This document shows, one piece after another, positions 35,574-43,394 of a stretch of DNA of 64,000 nt (position 1 is the first letter of the stretch; every line of letters starts with the position of its first letter). The notes below the pieces were generated by a model that had not been told where the DNA came from, made no database searches, and saw only the letters and a program-made list of their open reading frames with translations. The stretch is from Saccharopolyspora elongata (GTDB lineage: Bacteria > Actinomycetota > Actinomycetes > Mycobacteriales > Pseudonocardiaceae): the NCBI RefSeq assembly GCF_004348985.1, contig NZ_SMKW01000027.1, positions 1 through 64,000 of the forward strand. Reading direction: 5' to 3'. The position numbers and the translations under genes are program-made.

Positions 35574-36347
35574 CTACTGCACCTTGCGCTGGAGCTTTCG
35601 CATCCCGGCTTGCCAGCGCTGCGGCTCGGCGGCCCGCAGCGCGTAGTAGTCGGCGACCTCCGGGTGCGGCAGGATCAGGAACTCACCGCTGCCCAGCGAG
35701 TCGGCGACCACGTCGGCGACCTCCTCCGGTTCGAGCGCGCCCTTCGCGAGGATCACCTCGCCGGCGTTGCTGCTGGTGCCGAGCATGTTGGTGCGCACGC
35801 CCTGCGGGCACAGGGCCTGCACCGTGATGCCCTGGTCGGCGTAGCTGATCGCCAGCCATTCGGCGAAGCCGAGCGCGGCGTGCTTGGTCACCGAGTACGG
35901 CGCCGCCTTCAGCATCGTCAGCAGCCCGGCGGCCGACACGGTCGCCAGGAAGTGCCCCTGGCCCCGCTCCAGCCAGTGCGGCAGCACCGCACGGGCGGCG
36001 CGGACGTGCGCCATGACGTTGACCTCCCAGGACTGCGCCCAGGCGGCCTCGTCGGCCTCCGGCCCGCCGCCGCGGGAGATCCCGGCGTTGGCGCAGAACA
36101 GGTCGATCCGCCCGTGCTCGCCGAGCGCGGTGTCGACCAGCGCACGCACGCCGTCCTCGCTCGCCGCGTCGCCGGGCACCGCCGTCCCGCCGACCTCGGC
36201 GGCCACCTTCCGCACCGCGTCGGCGTCCACGTCGCCCAGCACGACCTTCGCCCCGGATGCCGCGAACTTCCGGGCCATCGCCGCTCCGATGCCGTTGCCG
36301 GCACCGGTGATCACCACGACCGCATCAGCGAGCTGCAACTCGCACAC
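35574..36347 (-). CDS. Short-chain dehydrogenase/reductase
   Basis: 257 residues from GTG 36347, chosen because GGGAAGGG precedes it; a start at 36377 would add ten residues without similarity. TGAGNGIG cofactor motif, CANAGI (NAG-like), catalytic YSVTK, and a C-terminus that departs from FabG. Co-oriented with the next SDR and the acyl-CoA ligase. Substrate probably an acyl-CoA or steroid-like alcohol. Confidence 0.82.
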   Translation of the reverse strand: MCELQLADAVVVITGAGNGIGAAMARKFAASGAKVVLGDVDADAVRKVAAEVGGTAVPGDAASEDGVRALVDTALGEHGRIDLFCANAGISRGGGPEADEAAWAQSWEVNVMAHVRAARAVLPHWLERGQGHFLATVSAAGLLTMLKAAPYSVTKHAALGFAEWLAISYADQGITVQALCPQGVRTNMLGTSSNAGEVILAKGALEPEEVADVVADSLGSGEFLILPHPEVADYYALRAAEPQRWQAGMRKLQRKVQ

Positions 36348-36380
36348 CGCCCTTCCCGAGTCTGGTTCCGCTTGCACCAG

Positions 36381-36442
36381 CGGCGATTTCGCGCGAAATC
36401 GCCGATTCCCACGCGTGCCGGATGGCGATTTCGCGCGAAATC
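36381..36442. repeat. Paired GATTTCGCGCGAAATC palindromes (copy 2)
   Basis: A 24-base perfect palindrome (36381-36404) and a second core (36427-36442) with centres 42 bases apart, exactly as at 13598-13663. The linker also matches (CCCACGC-TGCC). It lies between two co-oriented SDR genes. Confidence 0.85.
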
Positions 36443-36451
36443 ACCAAGAGC

Positions 36452-37207
36452 TCACACACCGCCCTTCAGGGTCACGCCGCCGTCGAGCACGAGGACCTGT
36501 CCCGTGATCCACGAGGCCTCGTCGGAGAGCAGGAACGCCGCCGCGCCGCTGATGTCGGCCGGAATTCCCAGTCGCTTCAATGGATAACCCGCCGCGACCT
36601 CGTCCTCCTTGTCCTCGTACAGCGCGGTGGCGAACTTCGTCTTCACCACGGCCGGGGCGACGCCGTTGACCCGGACCTTCGGGCCGAGTTCCACCGCGAG
36701 GTCCTTGGTGATGTACGCCAGCATCGCCTTGGTGGCGCCGTAGAAGCCGATGCCCGGCGCCGGCCGCAGACCGGCCACCGAGGACACGTTGAGCACCGAG
36801 CCGCCGTGCTCCTTCATCCACGCCTGGTGCACCTGCTGGGTCCACGCCAGCGCCGCGAGCACGTTGACCTCGAAGGTCTTGCGCGCGATGCCGTGCTCCA
36901 GCTCGATGAGCGGGCCGTAGGCGGGGTTGATGCCGGTGTTGTTGACCAGCATGTCCACCCGGCCGAACGTCTCCACGGTCTTGGCGACCGCTTCCGCCTG
37001 GTGCTCGGCGTCGTCGGCCTTGCCCGCGATGCCGAGCGCGTTCTCCGCTCCGCCGAGGCCCTGCACCGCCTCCGCCAGCGGCTCGGGCTTGCGCGCGGTC
37101 AGGGTGACCTTCGCGCCCTCGGACACCAGGCGCTCGGCGATGGCCAGGCCGATGCCGCGGCTGGCGCCGGTCACGATCGCCACCTTGCCGTCGAAACGCT
37201 TGCTCAT
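36452..37207 (-). CDS. Short-chain dehydrogenase/reductase (FabG-like)
   Basis: 251 residues: VTGASRGIG, NNTGINPAYGP, NVSSVAG with the catalytic Ser, YGATK with Tyr and Lys, and GQVLVLDGGVTLKGG. It probably acts on the beta-hydroxyacyl-CoA stage of the pathway begun by the ligase gene 43 bases upstream. GAGAGGAAGG precedes ATG 37207. Confidence 0.87.
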   Translation of the reverse strand: MSKRFDGKVAIVTGASRGIGLAIAERLVSEGAKVTLTARKPEPLAEAVQGLGGAENALGIAGKADDAEHQAEAVAKTVETFGRVDMLVNNTGINPAYGPLIELEHGIARKTFEVNVLAALAWTQQVHQAWMKEHGGSVLNVSSVAGLRPAPGIGFYGATKAMLAYITKDLAVELGPKVRVNGVAPAVVKTKFATALYEDKEDEVAAGYPLKRLGIPADISGAAAFLLSDEASWITGQVLVLDGGVTLKGGV

Positions 37208-37250
37208 GAATTTCCTTCCTCTCCAGGCTCTTCCGGTGCCGAACGGCCCT

Positions 37251-38927
37251 TCACCGCGCAGCGGCTCGGGCGGTGTCCCGCAGTTCGCGGCGCAGGATCT
37301 TGCCGGTCGCGGTCTTGGGCAGCTCGTCGAGGATCTCGACGCTGCGCGGGTACTTGTACGCGGCGAGCTGCCGCTTGCAGTGGGCCACGAGCTCCTCGGC
37401 GGTGGCCGACGCCCCCGCGCTCAGGCTGACGTAGGCCTTGACCGTCTCGCCCCGGTAGGAGTCCGGCACGCCGACGACGGCGACCTCCCGCACCGCGGGG
37501 TGTCCGTAGAGGACGTCCTCCACCTCGCGCGGCCAGACCTTGAAGCCGGAGGCGTTGATCATGTCCTTCTTGCGGTCCACGACGTAGAACCAGCCCTGCG
37601 CGTCCATGAACCCGACGTCGCCGGTGTGCAACCGGCCGCCGCGGATGCCCGCCGCGGTCTCCTCGGGCTTGTTCCAGTAGGACGGCACCACCATGGGCCC
37701 GTCGACGACGATCTCGCCGACCTCGCCGGCCGGCAGGTCCTGCCCGGCGTCGTCGACGATGCGCAACACGGTGTTGTAGGTGGGCACGCCGACGCTGAGC
37801 GTGCCCGACTCCTCGTCGACCGGCGCCTCCAGGTGCGCGGGCACCGACGTCGCCGTCGCGGTCGTCTCGGTCAGGCCGTAGCCGTTGCGGATGTAGTGGC
37901 CGTACCGCGCGCGGAAGGCCTCGACGACCGCCGACGGCAGCGGCGCGCCGCCGGAGTACACCAGCTCCAGCGAGGAGAAGTGGTCTGCGGCCACGTCCGG
38001 GTGGTTCATCAGGGCCATGTACGCGGTGGAGGGGCCGACCATGTAGCAGGGCCGGTGCTCGGCCAGCGCGTCGAGCACCACGCCGGGCTCGAACCGGTAC
38101 ACCAGGTCGAGCTGCCTGCCCAGTGCCAGCGCGGCGCCGAGCTCGCAGACCAGGCCGGTGATGTGGAACAGGGGTGCGAGCCCGAAGATCCCGTTGCCGC
38201 CGAGCTTCTCGACGCGGGTCCGCATGCCTTCGGCGTTGAACACGACGTTGCCGTGCGTGTTGGCGGCGCCCTTGGGCACGCCGCTGGTCCCCGACGTGTA
38301 GACGAGCAGCGCGACGTCCGAGCTCGACAGCTCGACCTCCGGCGGCCGCCGGCCGGCGTGCGCCCGCGCGACCGCCAGCAGGTCCGCGCAGCCGGCGGCC
38401 GGGCGGCGTTCGAGCTTGGCGAACAGCCGTGGGTCGTGCCGGGTCTGCAGGTCGAGCTCGCTGGTGGTGATCGCGACCCGCACCCCGGCGGGGCCGGCGA
38501 GCTCGCCGAGGACGTCGTGCCAGCCCTGCTCGGAGGAGACGACCGCGGCCGGCTGCGCGTCGGCGAGGATCTTGGTCAGCTCGCGGGTCCGGTACATCGG
38601 GTTGAGCGGCACCACGATCGCGCCGGCCTTCCACCCGGCGAGCAGCGCGATCGCGAACTGCGGCACGTTCTGCAGGTACAGCGCCACCCTGTCGCCCCGG
38701 CCGACACCGTGTTCGACGAGGTGGCAGGCCAGCCCGTCGCTGAGCTCGTCGAGCTCCCGGTAGCTGAGTCGGCCGTCGAAGTAGGTGATGGCCACGCGAT
38801 CCGGATGGTCCCGGCGGGCCGCGGCGAACAGTTCGAGCATGGTGCCGAACCGCGGCTCGATCGCCACGGGCACGTCGCCGTCGTAGAGCGCCAGCCAAGG
38901 CCGTTCGTCGTACGCGCTGCCCAACAC
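37251..38927 (-). CDS. Acyl-CoA synthetase (AMP-forming)
   Basis: 558 residues, ANL superfamily. P-loop YTSGTSGVPKGA, YGLTETTA, HTGDVGFMDAQGWFYVVDRKKDMI and C-terminal PKTATGKILRREL with the catalytic Lys are all present. It activates a carboxylic acid to acyl-CoA via acyl-AMP. First gene of the ligase-SDR-SDR-TetR operon. GTG 38927 follows GTGGAGG; an operator lies 18-31 bases upstream of the start. It may feed the HAD-APH-ACAD operon, which shares the operator. Confidence 0.92.
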   Translation of the reverse strand: MLGSAYDERPWLALYDGDVPVAIEPRFGTMLELFAAARRDHPDRVAITYFDGRLSYRELDELSDGLACHLVEHGVGRGDRVALYLQNVPQFAIALLAGWKAGAIVVPLNPMYRTRELTKILADAQPAAVVSSEQGWHDVLGELAGPAGVRVAITTSELDLQTRHDPRLFAKLERRPAAGCADLLAVARAHAGRRPPEVELSSSDVALLVYTSGTSGVPKGAANTHGNVVFNAEGMRTRVEKLGGNGIFGLAPLFHITGLVCELGAALALGRQLDLVYRFEPGVVLDALAEHRPCYMVGPSTAYMALMNHPDVAADHFSSLELVYSGGAPLPSAVVEAFRARYGHYIRNGYGLTETTATATSVPAHLEAPVDEESGTLSVGVPTYNTVLRIVDDAGQDLPAGEVGEIVVDGPMVVPSYWNKPEETAAGIRGGRLHTGDVGFMDAQGWFYVVDRKKDMINASGFKVWPREVEDVLYGHPAVREVAVVGVPDSYRGETVKAYVSLSAGASATAEELVAHCKRQLAAYKYPRSVEILDELPKTATGKILRRELRDTARAAAR

Positions 38928-38944
38928 GCCACCTCCACGTTGAG

Positions 38945-38970
38945 ACCGACCAGTCGGTACGTCCAGTCAA
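38945..38970 (-). promoter_or_regulatory. Operator ACCGACCAGTCGGT and -35 of the acyl-CoA ligase operon
   Basis: A 14-base dyad (38945-38958). TTGACT on the minus strand (38965-38970) is a good -35; the -10 is not clear. The dyad resembles TACCGTCTAGTCGGTA at 19559-19574 (shared ACCG-N-C-N-AGTCGGTA pattern). Confidence 0.65.
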
Positions 38971-39122
38971 CGGCTCGCGCCCCGTCTCGTCAACCCTCGG
39001 CGGCATGCCGTGCTCCAAGCGGCGCAACTCCGGCGTCGCAACCTCGCCAAAACCTTGACCCGGCAACTGGTCCAGTCCATTTTTCGAGGACATCATCCGG
39101 CTCTCACCCCACGGAGGCCCGC

Positions 39123-40103
39123 ATGACCGGAAGACTGGCCGCGCTCGCCGCGGCCGTCCTCACCACCGCACTCGCGTTCACACCGGCCGGCTCCGCCGCC
39201 ACCCCGGAGGCCGTGCCCAACCACCACCTCACCGGGTACTGGCAGAACTTCGTCAACGGCGCCAAGCCGCTGAAGATCAGCGACGTCCCGGCGAACTACG
39301 ACGTCATCGCACTGGCCTTCGGCAACGCCGATCCGGCGAAACCCGGCGCGGTCACCTTCAACGTCGACCCGGAGCTGTCCACCGCACTCGGCGGCTACAC
39401 GAACGAACAACTCAAAGCGGACATCGCCGCGAAGAAGGCCGAGGGCAAGTCGTTCGTGCTGTCCATCGGCGGCGAAAAGGGAAACGTCGATCTGGGCAGT
39501 GAAGCGAACGTCGCAAATTTCGTCGACTCGGTTGGAAAAATTTTAACCGATTACAGCATCGATGGGTTAGATATTGACTTAGAGCACGGGCTCAACGTCG
39601 CCAACACGACCAGCGCGATCCGCCAGCTGCGCGAGCGCGTCGGCGACGGGTTCGTGCTCACCATGGCGCCGCAGACCCTCGACGTGCAGCCCGGCGGCTC
39701 CTACCTGCAACTCATCGAGAACGTCAAGGACGTCCTCACCGTCGTGCACACCCAGTACTACAACTCGGGTTCGATGAACGGCTGCGACGGCCAGGTTTAC
39801 AGCCAGGGCTCGGTCGACTTCATCACCGCACAGGCGTGCACCCTGCTGCAGACGCTGCGCCCGGACCAGGTTTCGCTGGGCCTGCCTGCGACCGCGTCGG
39901 CGGCCGGTAGCGGGTACGTCGATCCGTTGATCGTCAACAACGCGCTGAGCTGCCTGGCCGCGGGCACCGACTGCGGTCAGTACACCCCGGACCAGCCGCG
40001 CCCCGAGATCGGCGGCGTGATGACCTGGTCGATCAACTGGGACGCCAGCAGTGGCAATGCTTTCTCGGATCCGGTGCGGACCCATTTGGACAGCCTGCCG
40101 TAG
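39123..40103 (+). CDS. Secreted GH18 chitinase with TTA-rich catalytic patch
   Basis: 326 residues: signal peptide (residues 1-25, AGSAA end) then a GH18 barrel with the catalytic motif DGLDIDLEH (DxxDxDxE, acid Glu near residue 154). There is no carbohydrate-binding module, so it is a single-domain chitinase of the D/ChiC-like small type. Three of the few leucine TTA codons I noticed in the window are here, at codons 141, 149 and 153, within an AT-rich stretch that encodes the catalytic motif. GGAGG precedes ATG 39123. Confidence 0.9.
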   Translation: MTGRLAALAAAVLTTALAFTPAGSAATPEAVPNHHLTGYWQNFVNGAKPLKISDVPANYDVIALAFGNADPAKPGAVTFNVDPELSTALGGYTNEQLKADIAAKKAEGKSFVLSIGGEKGNVDLGSEANVANFVDSVGKILTDYSIDGLDIDLEHGLNVANTTSAIRQLRERVGDGFVLTMAPQTLDVQPGGSYLQLIENVKDVLTVVHTQYYNSGSMNGCDGQVYSQGSVDFITAQACTLLQTLRPDQVSLGLPATASAAGSGYVDPLIVNNALSCLAAGTDCGQYTPDQPRPEIGGVMTWSINWDASSGNAFSDPVRTHLDSLP

Positions 40104-40108
40104 CCACA

Positions 40109-40172
40109 GCCGACTCCGGTCGGGGTCTTCAGATCCACGATCACGCCAAAGAACACCCCGACCGGAGTCGGC
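40109..40172 (+). terminator. Chitinase terminator
   Basis: Perfect 18-base arms (40109-40126, 40155-40172) with a 28-base loop, five bases after the stop codon. Confidence 0.85.
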
Positions 40173-40273
40173 CTGCGGTCACGTTGCGCAATCCACATGC
40201 TACGAAAAGTGATATTTGGCACTGGGCGCACGTTCGCGCACACATTTCCCGAATCCCGCGCTACCCTGGAGTC

Positions 40274-40858
40274 ATGTCAGCCGCGCTGGAGACCGTGTTG
40301 GCACGAGCCGGTTTAAAGGTCACTGCCAACGAATTCCTGACCCTGGTCGAGGACGCCGCGAAGAAGCTCACCTCGCCGCAGGTGGACCCAGCCGCGCACT
40401 TCACCGAGGCGGAGCGACGGGCGCTCACCGAAGCAGGCCTGGACTTGACGCCGCTGAGCGACTCCGAAGTCGACGCTCGGGCGCGGACCGTCGCCGAACA
40501 GGCGGTGCTGCGCGACACCGCGCTCTCGGTCAACCAGGCCGCGGACCGCGTGGGAGTGGACAGCAGCCGGATCCGCCACCGCATCAGCGAACGACGGCTG
40601 ATCGGCTGGAAGGACCGCGGCGGATGGCGGCTGCCCGCGTGGCAGTTCAGCGATACCGACGTGCTGCCCGGCCTGGACGCCGTGCTCGCGCTGATGCCCG
40701 CCGACCAGCCGGCGCTCGTGCTGGCCAACTTCATGACCACGCCGCAGGAGGACCTCGAAATCGGGGACCGGCCGGCGAGCCCGCGCGAGTGGCTGCTGGC
40801 CGGCGGCGATCCGCAGCGGGTCGCCGAGCTCGCCGCCACCATCGGCACCCCGGCCTGA
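40274..40858 (+). CDS. Xre/MbcA-like antitoxin of a RES-type module
   Basis: 194 residues with a central HTH (LSVNQAADRVGVDSSRIRHRI) and a C-terminal segment (SPREWLLAGGDPQRVAELAA) like the toxin-binding DUF2384/MbcA domain. It lies 40 bases before a RES-domain gene. It should bind its own promoter and neutralise the toxin. TACCCT lies six bases before ATG 40274, so the transcript may be leaderless. The N-terminal 60 residues are not recognised. Confidence 0.78.
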   Translation: MSAALETVLARAGLKVTANEFLTLVEDAAKKLTSPQVDPAAHFTEAERRALTEAGLDLTPLSDSEVDARARTVAEQAVLRDTALSVNQAADRVGVDSSRIRHRISERRLIGWKDRGGWRLPAWQFSDTDVLPGLDAVLALMPADQPALVLANFMTTPQEDLEIGDRPASPREWLLAGGDPQRVAELAATIGTPA

Positions 40859-40898
40859 GTGCACTCCCCAACCTTCGAGACCCCAACCCAGGACCTCC

Positions 40899-41555
40899 AT
40901 GGCACGGCTACCACAGCCGCCTGCGCCCGCTGCGCTGCAGGCGATGCTCCGGCGCACCGAAGACGTGATCGCGGTGCCCGCCGGCACTCGCCTCGTGCGC
41001 GTGTTCACCTCCGGGGGCAACCACCCGCAACAGTGGAACAGCTTCCGCTACGCCGGCCCGCTGCCGCACGCCCGGTTCGACCCGCACCTGCCCAACTCCC
41101 AGGGCGGCCCGACGGTCACCCGGGAACACGGCGTGCTGTACTTCTCGCTGTCCGTGCAGACCTGCATCGCCGAGGTCTACCAGGCGACCTCCACAGTGGA
41201 CCGCCGGACGCGCAGCCCGCACCTGGTGCTGTTCCGTCCACGTCGGACGCTCCGGCTGCTGGACCTGACCGGCCTGTGGCCCACCCGGGCCGGCGCCTCG
41301 CAGGCGATCAGCAGCGGCCCCAAGCTCCGCACCCAGGCGTGGGCCCGCGGCATTCGCGCGGCCTACCCGGAACTCGACGGCCTCTGGTACCGGTCCTCGA
41401 TGGACGCGGGAAACCCGTCGCTGTGCCTGTGGGACCCGCCGGCGGCAACGGCGCTGCCGGATTCCCCGGACGTCCTGTTGCCTCTGAGCCACCCGGGGCT
41501 GGACGTCCCATTGGGACGAGTCTGCAAAGAACTCAGCTACACCCTGCTCGACTGA
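40899..41555 (+). CDS. RES-domain toxin (NAD-degrading)
   Basis: 218 residues. The R, E and S of the RES fold are visible: GTRLVRVF, CIAEVYQ and LWYRSSMDAGNPSLCLW. RES toxins such as MbcT and Res break down NAD+, by phosphorolysis or hydrolysis, when not held by an Xre-type antitoxin. Paired with the upstream gene. There is no Shine-Dalgarno beyond GGACC, so translation may depend on coupling. Confidence 0.85.
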   Translation: MARLPQPPAPAALQAMLRRTEDVIAVPAGTRLVRVFTSGGNHPQQWNSFRYAGPLPHARFDPHLPNSQGGPTVTREHGVLYFSLSVQTCIAEVYQATSTVDRRTRSPHLVLFRPRRTLRLLDLTGLWPTRAGASQAISSGPKLRTQAWARGIRAAYPELDGLWYRSSMDAGNPSLCLWDPPAATALPDSPDVLLPLSHPGLDVPLGRVCKELSYTLLD

Positions 41556-41842
41556 CCCGTGTGCGTTTTGTTGCCATAGAGGCTGTTTTGAATCTGGTGA
41601 CCTGCGGTGCGGAAGGGCGGGTTGTTGTCTTTGAAGCGGCGAAGCCGCCTAGCCCACCCTCGCAACTCGCACCGCCGCGGGTTCACGGTGCCCACCCCTG
41701 CGGGGTTCTCCCAGCGAGGACAGCCCCGACGTGGTGAATTGGCATTCATGATGTCGGGGATCCCACAGCGAGAAGGCCGCAGCAACTCCCACAGGGGGCC
41801 GCCACCCGCACCGCCACGCAAGATGAGTCTGGAAACAAACCA
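41556..41842. other. Structured non-coding element, possible dispersed repeat
   Basis: 287 bases between the RES gene and the terC terminator, without a convincing gene; both strands stay open in overlapping frames (for example 41607-41993 plus and 41537-41860 minus) but with unusual composition. Several short stems are visible, such as GCGGC-GAA-GCCGC near 41637 and CCCCGAC/GTCGGGG around 41726-41762. It may be a degraded mobile repeat. Confidence 0.35.
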
Positions 41843-41877
41843 AGTGCCCGGAGTTCTCATGTGGAACTCCGGGCACT
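41843..41877 (-). terminator. terC terminator
   Basis: Perfect 14-base arms (41843-41856, 41864-41877) with a 7-base loop, 11 bases beyond the terC-family stop. Confidence 0.85.
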
Positions 41878-41888
41878 CGAGTGTCAGG

Positions 41889-42917
41889 TCAGGCGTTCTC
41901 GGCCGGTTCCTGTTGCTGCGACTCGGTGTCCTTCTTCGACTTCGCCAGGCTGGCCCAGGTGGTGATGCCCAGTACCACGATGATGAAGCCTAGCGACATC
42001 CAGTTGGTGATCTCCAGCCACTCCGGCACCAGGTGGTACTCGTGGAACGCGTGCAGGATCAGCTTGATGCCGATGAACCCGAGGATCACCGCCAGGCCGA
42101 CCGACAGGTAGATCAGCTTGTCCACCAGGCCGCCGAGCAGGAAGTACAGCTGCCGCAGCCCCATCAGGGCGAAGGCGTTGGCGGCGAAGACCAGGAACGG
42201 GTCCTGGGTGATGCCGAAGATCGCCGGGATCGAGTCCACCGCGAACAGCAGGTCGGCGCTGCCGATCGCGACGATCACCACGAACATCGGGGTCAGGAGG
42301 CGCTTGCCGTCGATCTTCACGGTCGACTTGGCGCCGTGGTAGTCGTCGGTCACCGGGAACACCTTGCGGATCCAGCGGACGACCGCGTTCTCCTGGTACT
42401 CCTCGTCCTCGTCCTTCTTGCGGACCATGCTGAACGCGGTCCAGATCAGGAACGCGCCGAAGATGAAGAAGACCCAGACGAACTGGGCGATCAGCGCGGC
42501 GCCGACCGCGATGAAGATGCCGCGCATCACCAGCGCCAGCAGGATGCCGATCAGCAGCACCCGGTGCTGGTGGATGGACGGCACCGCGAAGCTGGACATG
42601 ATCACCATGAAGATGAACAGGTTGTCCACGCTCAGCGAGTACTCGGTGATGTAACCGGTGAAGTATTCGATCGCGAAGTGCGAGTCCCCGAACACCCAGA
42701 CGCCGATCCCGAACAGGATCGCGCAACCGACGTAGAATACGACCCACTTGGCTGCTTCACCGGTGGTCACCTCGTGCGGCTTGCGGTCCACGATCACGAG
42801 GTCCAGCAGGAGCAGCAGGGCCAGGCCGCCGAGCGTGGCCGCCCAGATCCACCAGGGAACGTCCAGTCGATCGACTGCGGGCTGTGCCTGCTGGGCCAGC
42901 AACGTCACGGCACCCAT
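41889..42917 (-). CDS. TerC/Alx-family membrane protein (probable Mn2+ exporter)
   Basis: 342 residues, about nine membrane helices. TerC motifs: EYSLSVDNLFIFMVIM with acidic residues in the membrane, and ADLLFAVDSIPAIFGIT. A charged cytoplasmic loop (KKDEDEEYQ) splits the halves. TerC/Alx proteins export manganese or help load exported enzymes. Its leader matches the Mn2+-sensing yybP-ykoY riboswitch, which supports a manganese role. GGAGG precedes ATG 42917 and can be sequestered. Confidence 0.92.
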   Translation of the reverse strand: MGAVTLLAQQAQPAVDRLDVPWWIWAATLGGLALLLLLDLVIVDRKPHEVTTGEAAKWVVFYVGCAILFGIGVWVFGDSHFAIEYFTGYITEYSLSVDNLFIFMVIMSSFAVPSIHQHRVLLIGILLALVMRGIFIAVGAALIAQFVWVFFIFGAFLIWTAFSMVRKKDEDEEYQENAVVRWIRKVFPVTDDYHGAKSTVKIDGKRLLTPMFVVIVAIGSADLLFAVDSIPAIFGITQDPFLVFAANAFALMGLRQLYFLLGGLVDKLIYLSVGLAVILGFIGIKLILHAFHEYHLVPEWLEITNWMSLGFIIVVLGITTWASLAKSKKDTESQQQEPAENA

Positions 42918-42922
42918 TCATC

Positions 42923-43050
42923 ACCTCCGGTTCAGGGCATGCGCCAGGGACCGGAGGTCTCTTCCACCGGCCTTCGGCCGGTCGACGGCACCGGGCTTGT
43001 CCGAGCAAGTTCCGTGATGACGACACCGCCGCGAAGGAATACTCCCCTCC
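42923..43050 (-). promoter_or_regulatory. yybP-ykoY-type manganese riboswitch before terC
   Basis: On the minus strand GGGGAGTATTCC (about 43036-43047), CGTCATCACGG, a GGCCG/CGGCC-capped stem and GGAAGAGACC occur in the order expected for yybP-ykoY. The GAGACC end runs into ACCTCCGGT (42950-42958), which pairs perfectly with ACCGGAGGT (42923-42931), the terC Shine-Dalgarno. Ligand-dependent release of this site would give translational control. Confidence 0.75.
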
Positions 43051-43394
43051 ACTTGCCAAGATTGTCACTTATGCGTGGGTCCGCACACCACCCCGGGGTC
43101 GCACAAGCAACGAACATCACGTCGCGAACCGTACGGGGGACCGCTCAGGGCGGCAACGGGAGCCATCGGGGCATCACACCGACGGCCGCAACGAGATCAT
43201 TGCGCCTCACCCGATCATCGCTATGATCACCACCGCCCGGTCGCACCGGGACCGCACGCGGGGATGCGGAAGCGGCCTCGGCGGTCGGCACGACGACGTG
43301 TCCGGTTGCTGTTTGGTCTCTGGTTCATAGCGTCTTGCCTTCGCCCCCGTCTGGAACGAATCCGGTGCCGTCCTCTTCACCTACTGTCGAATGC

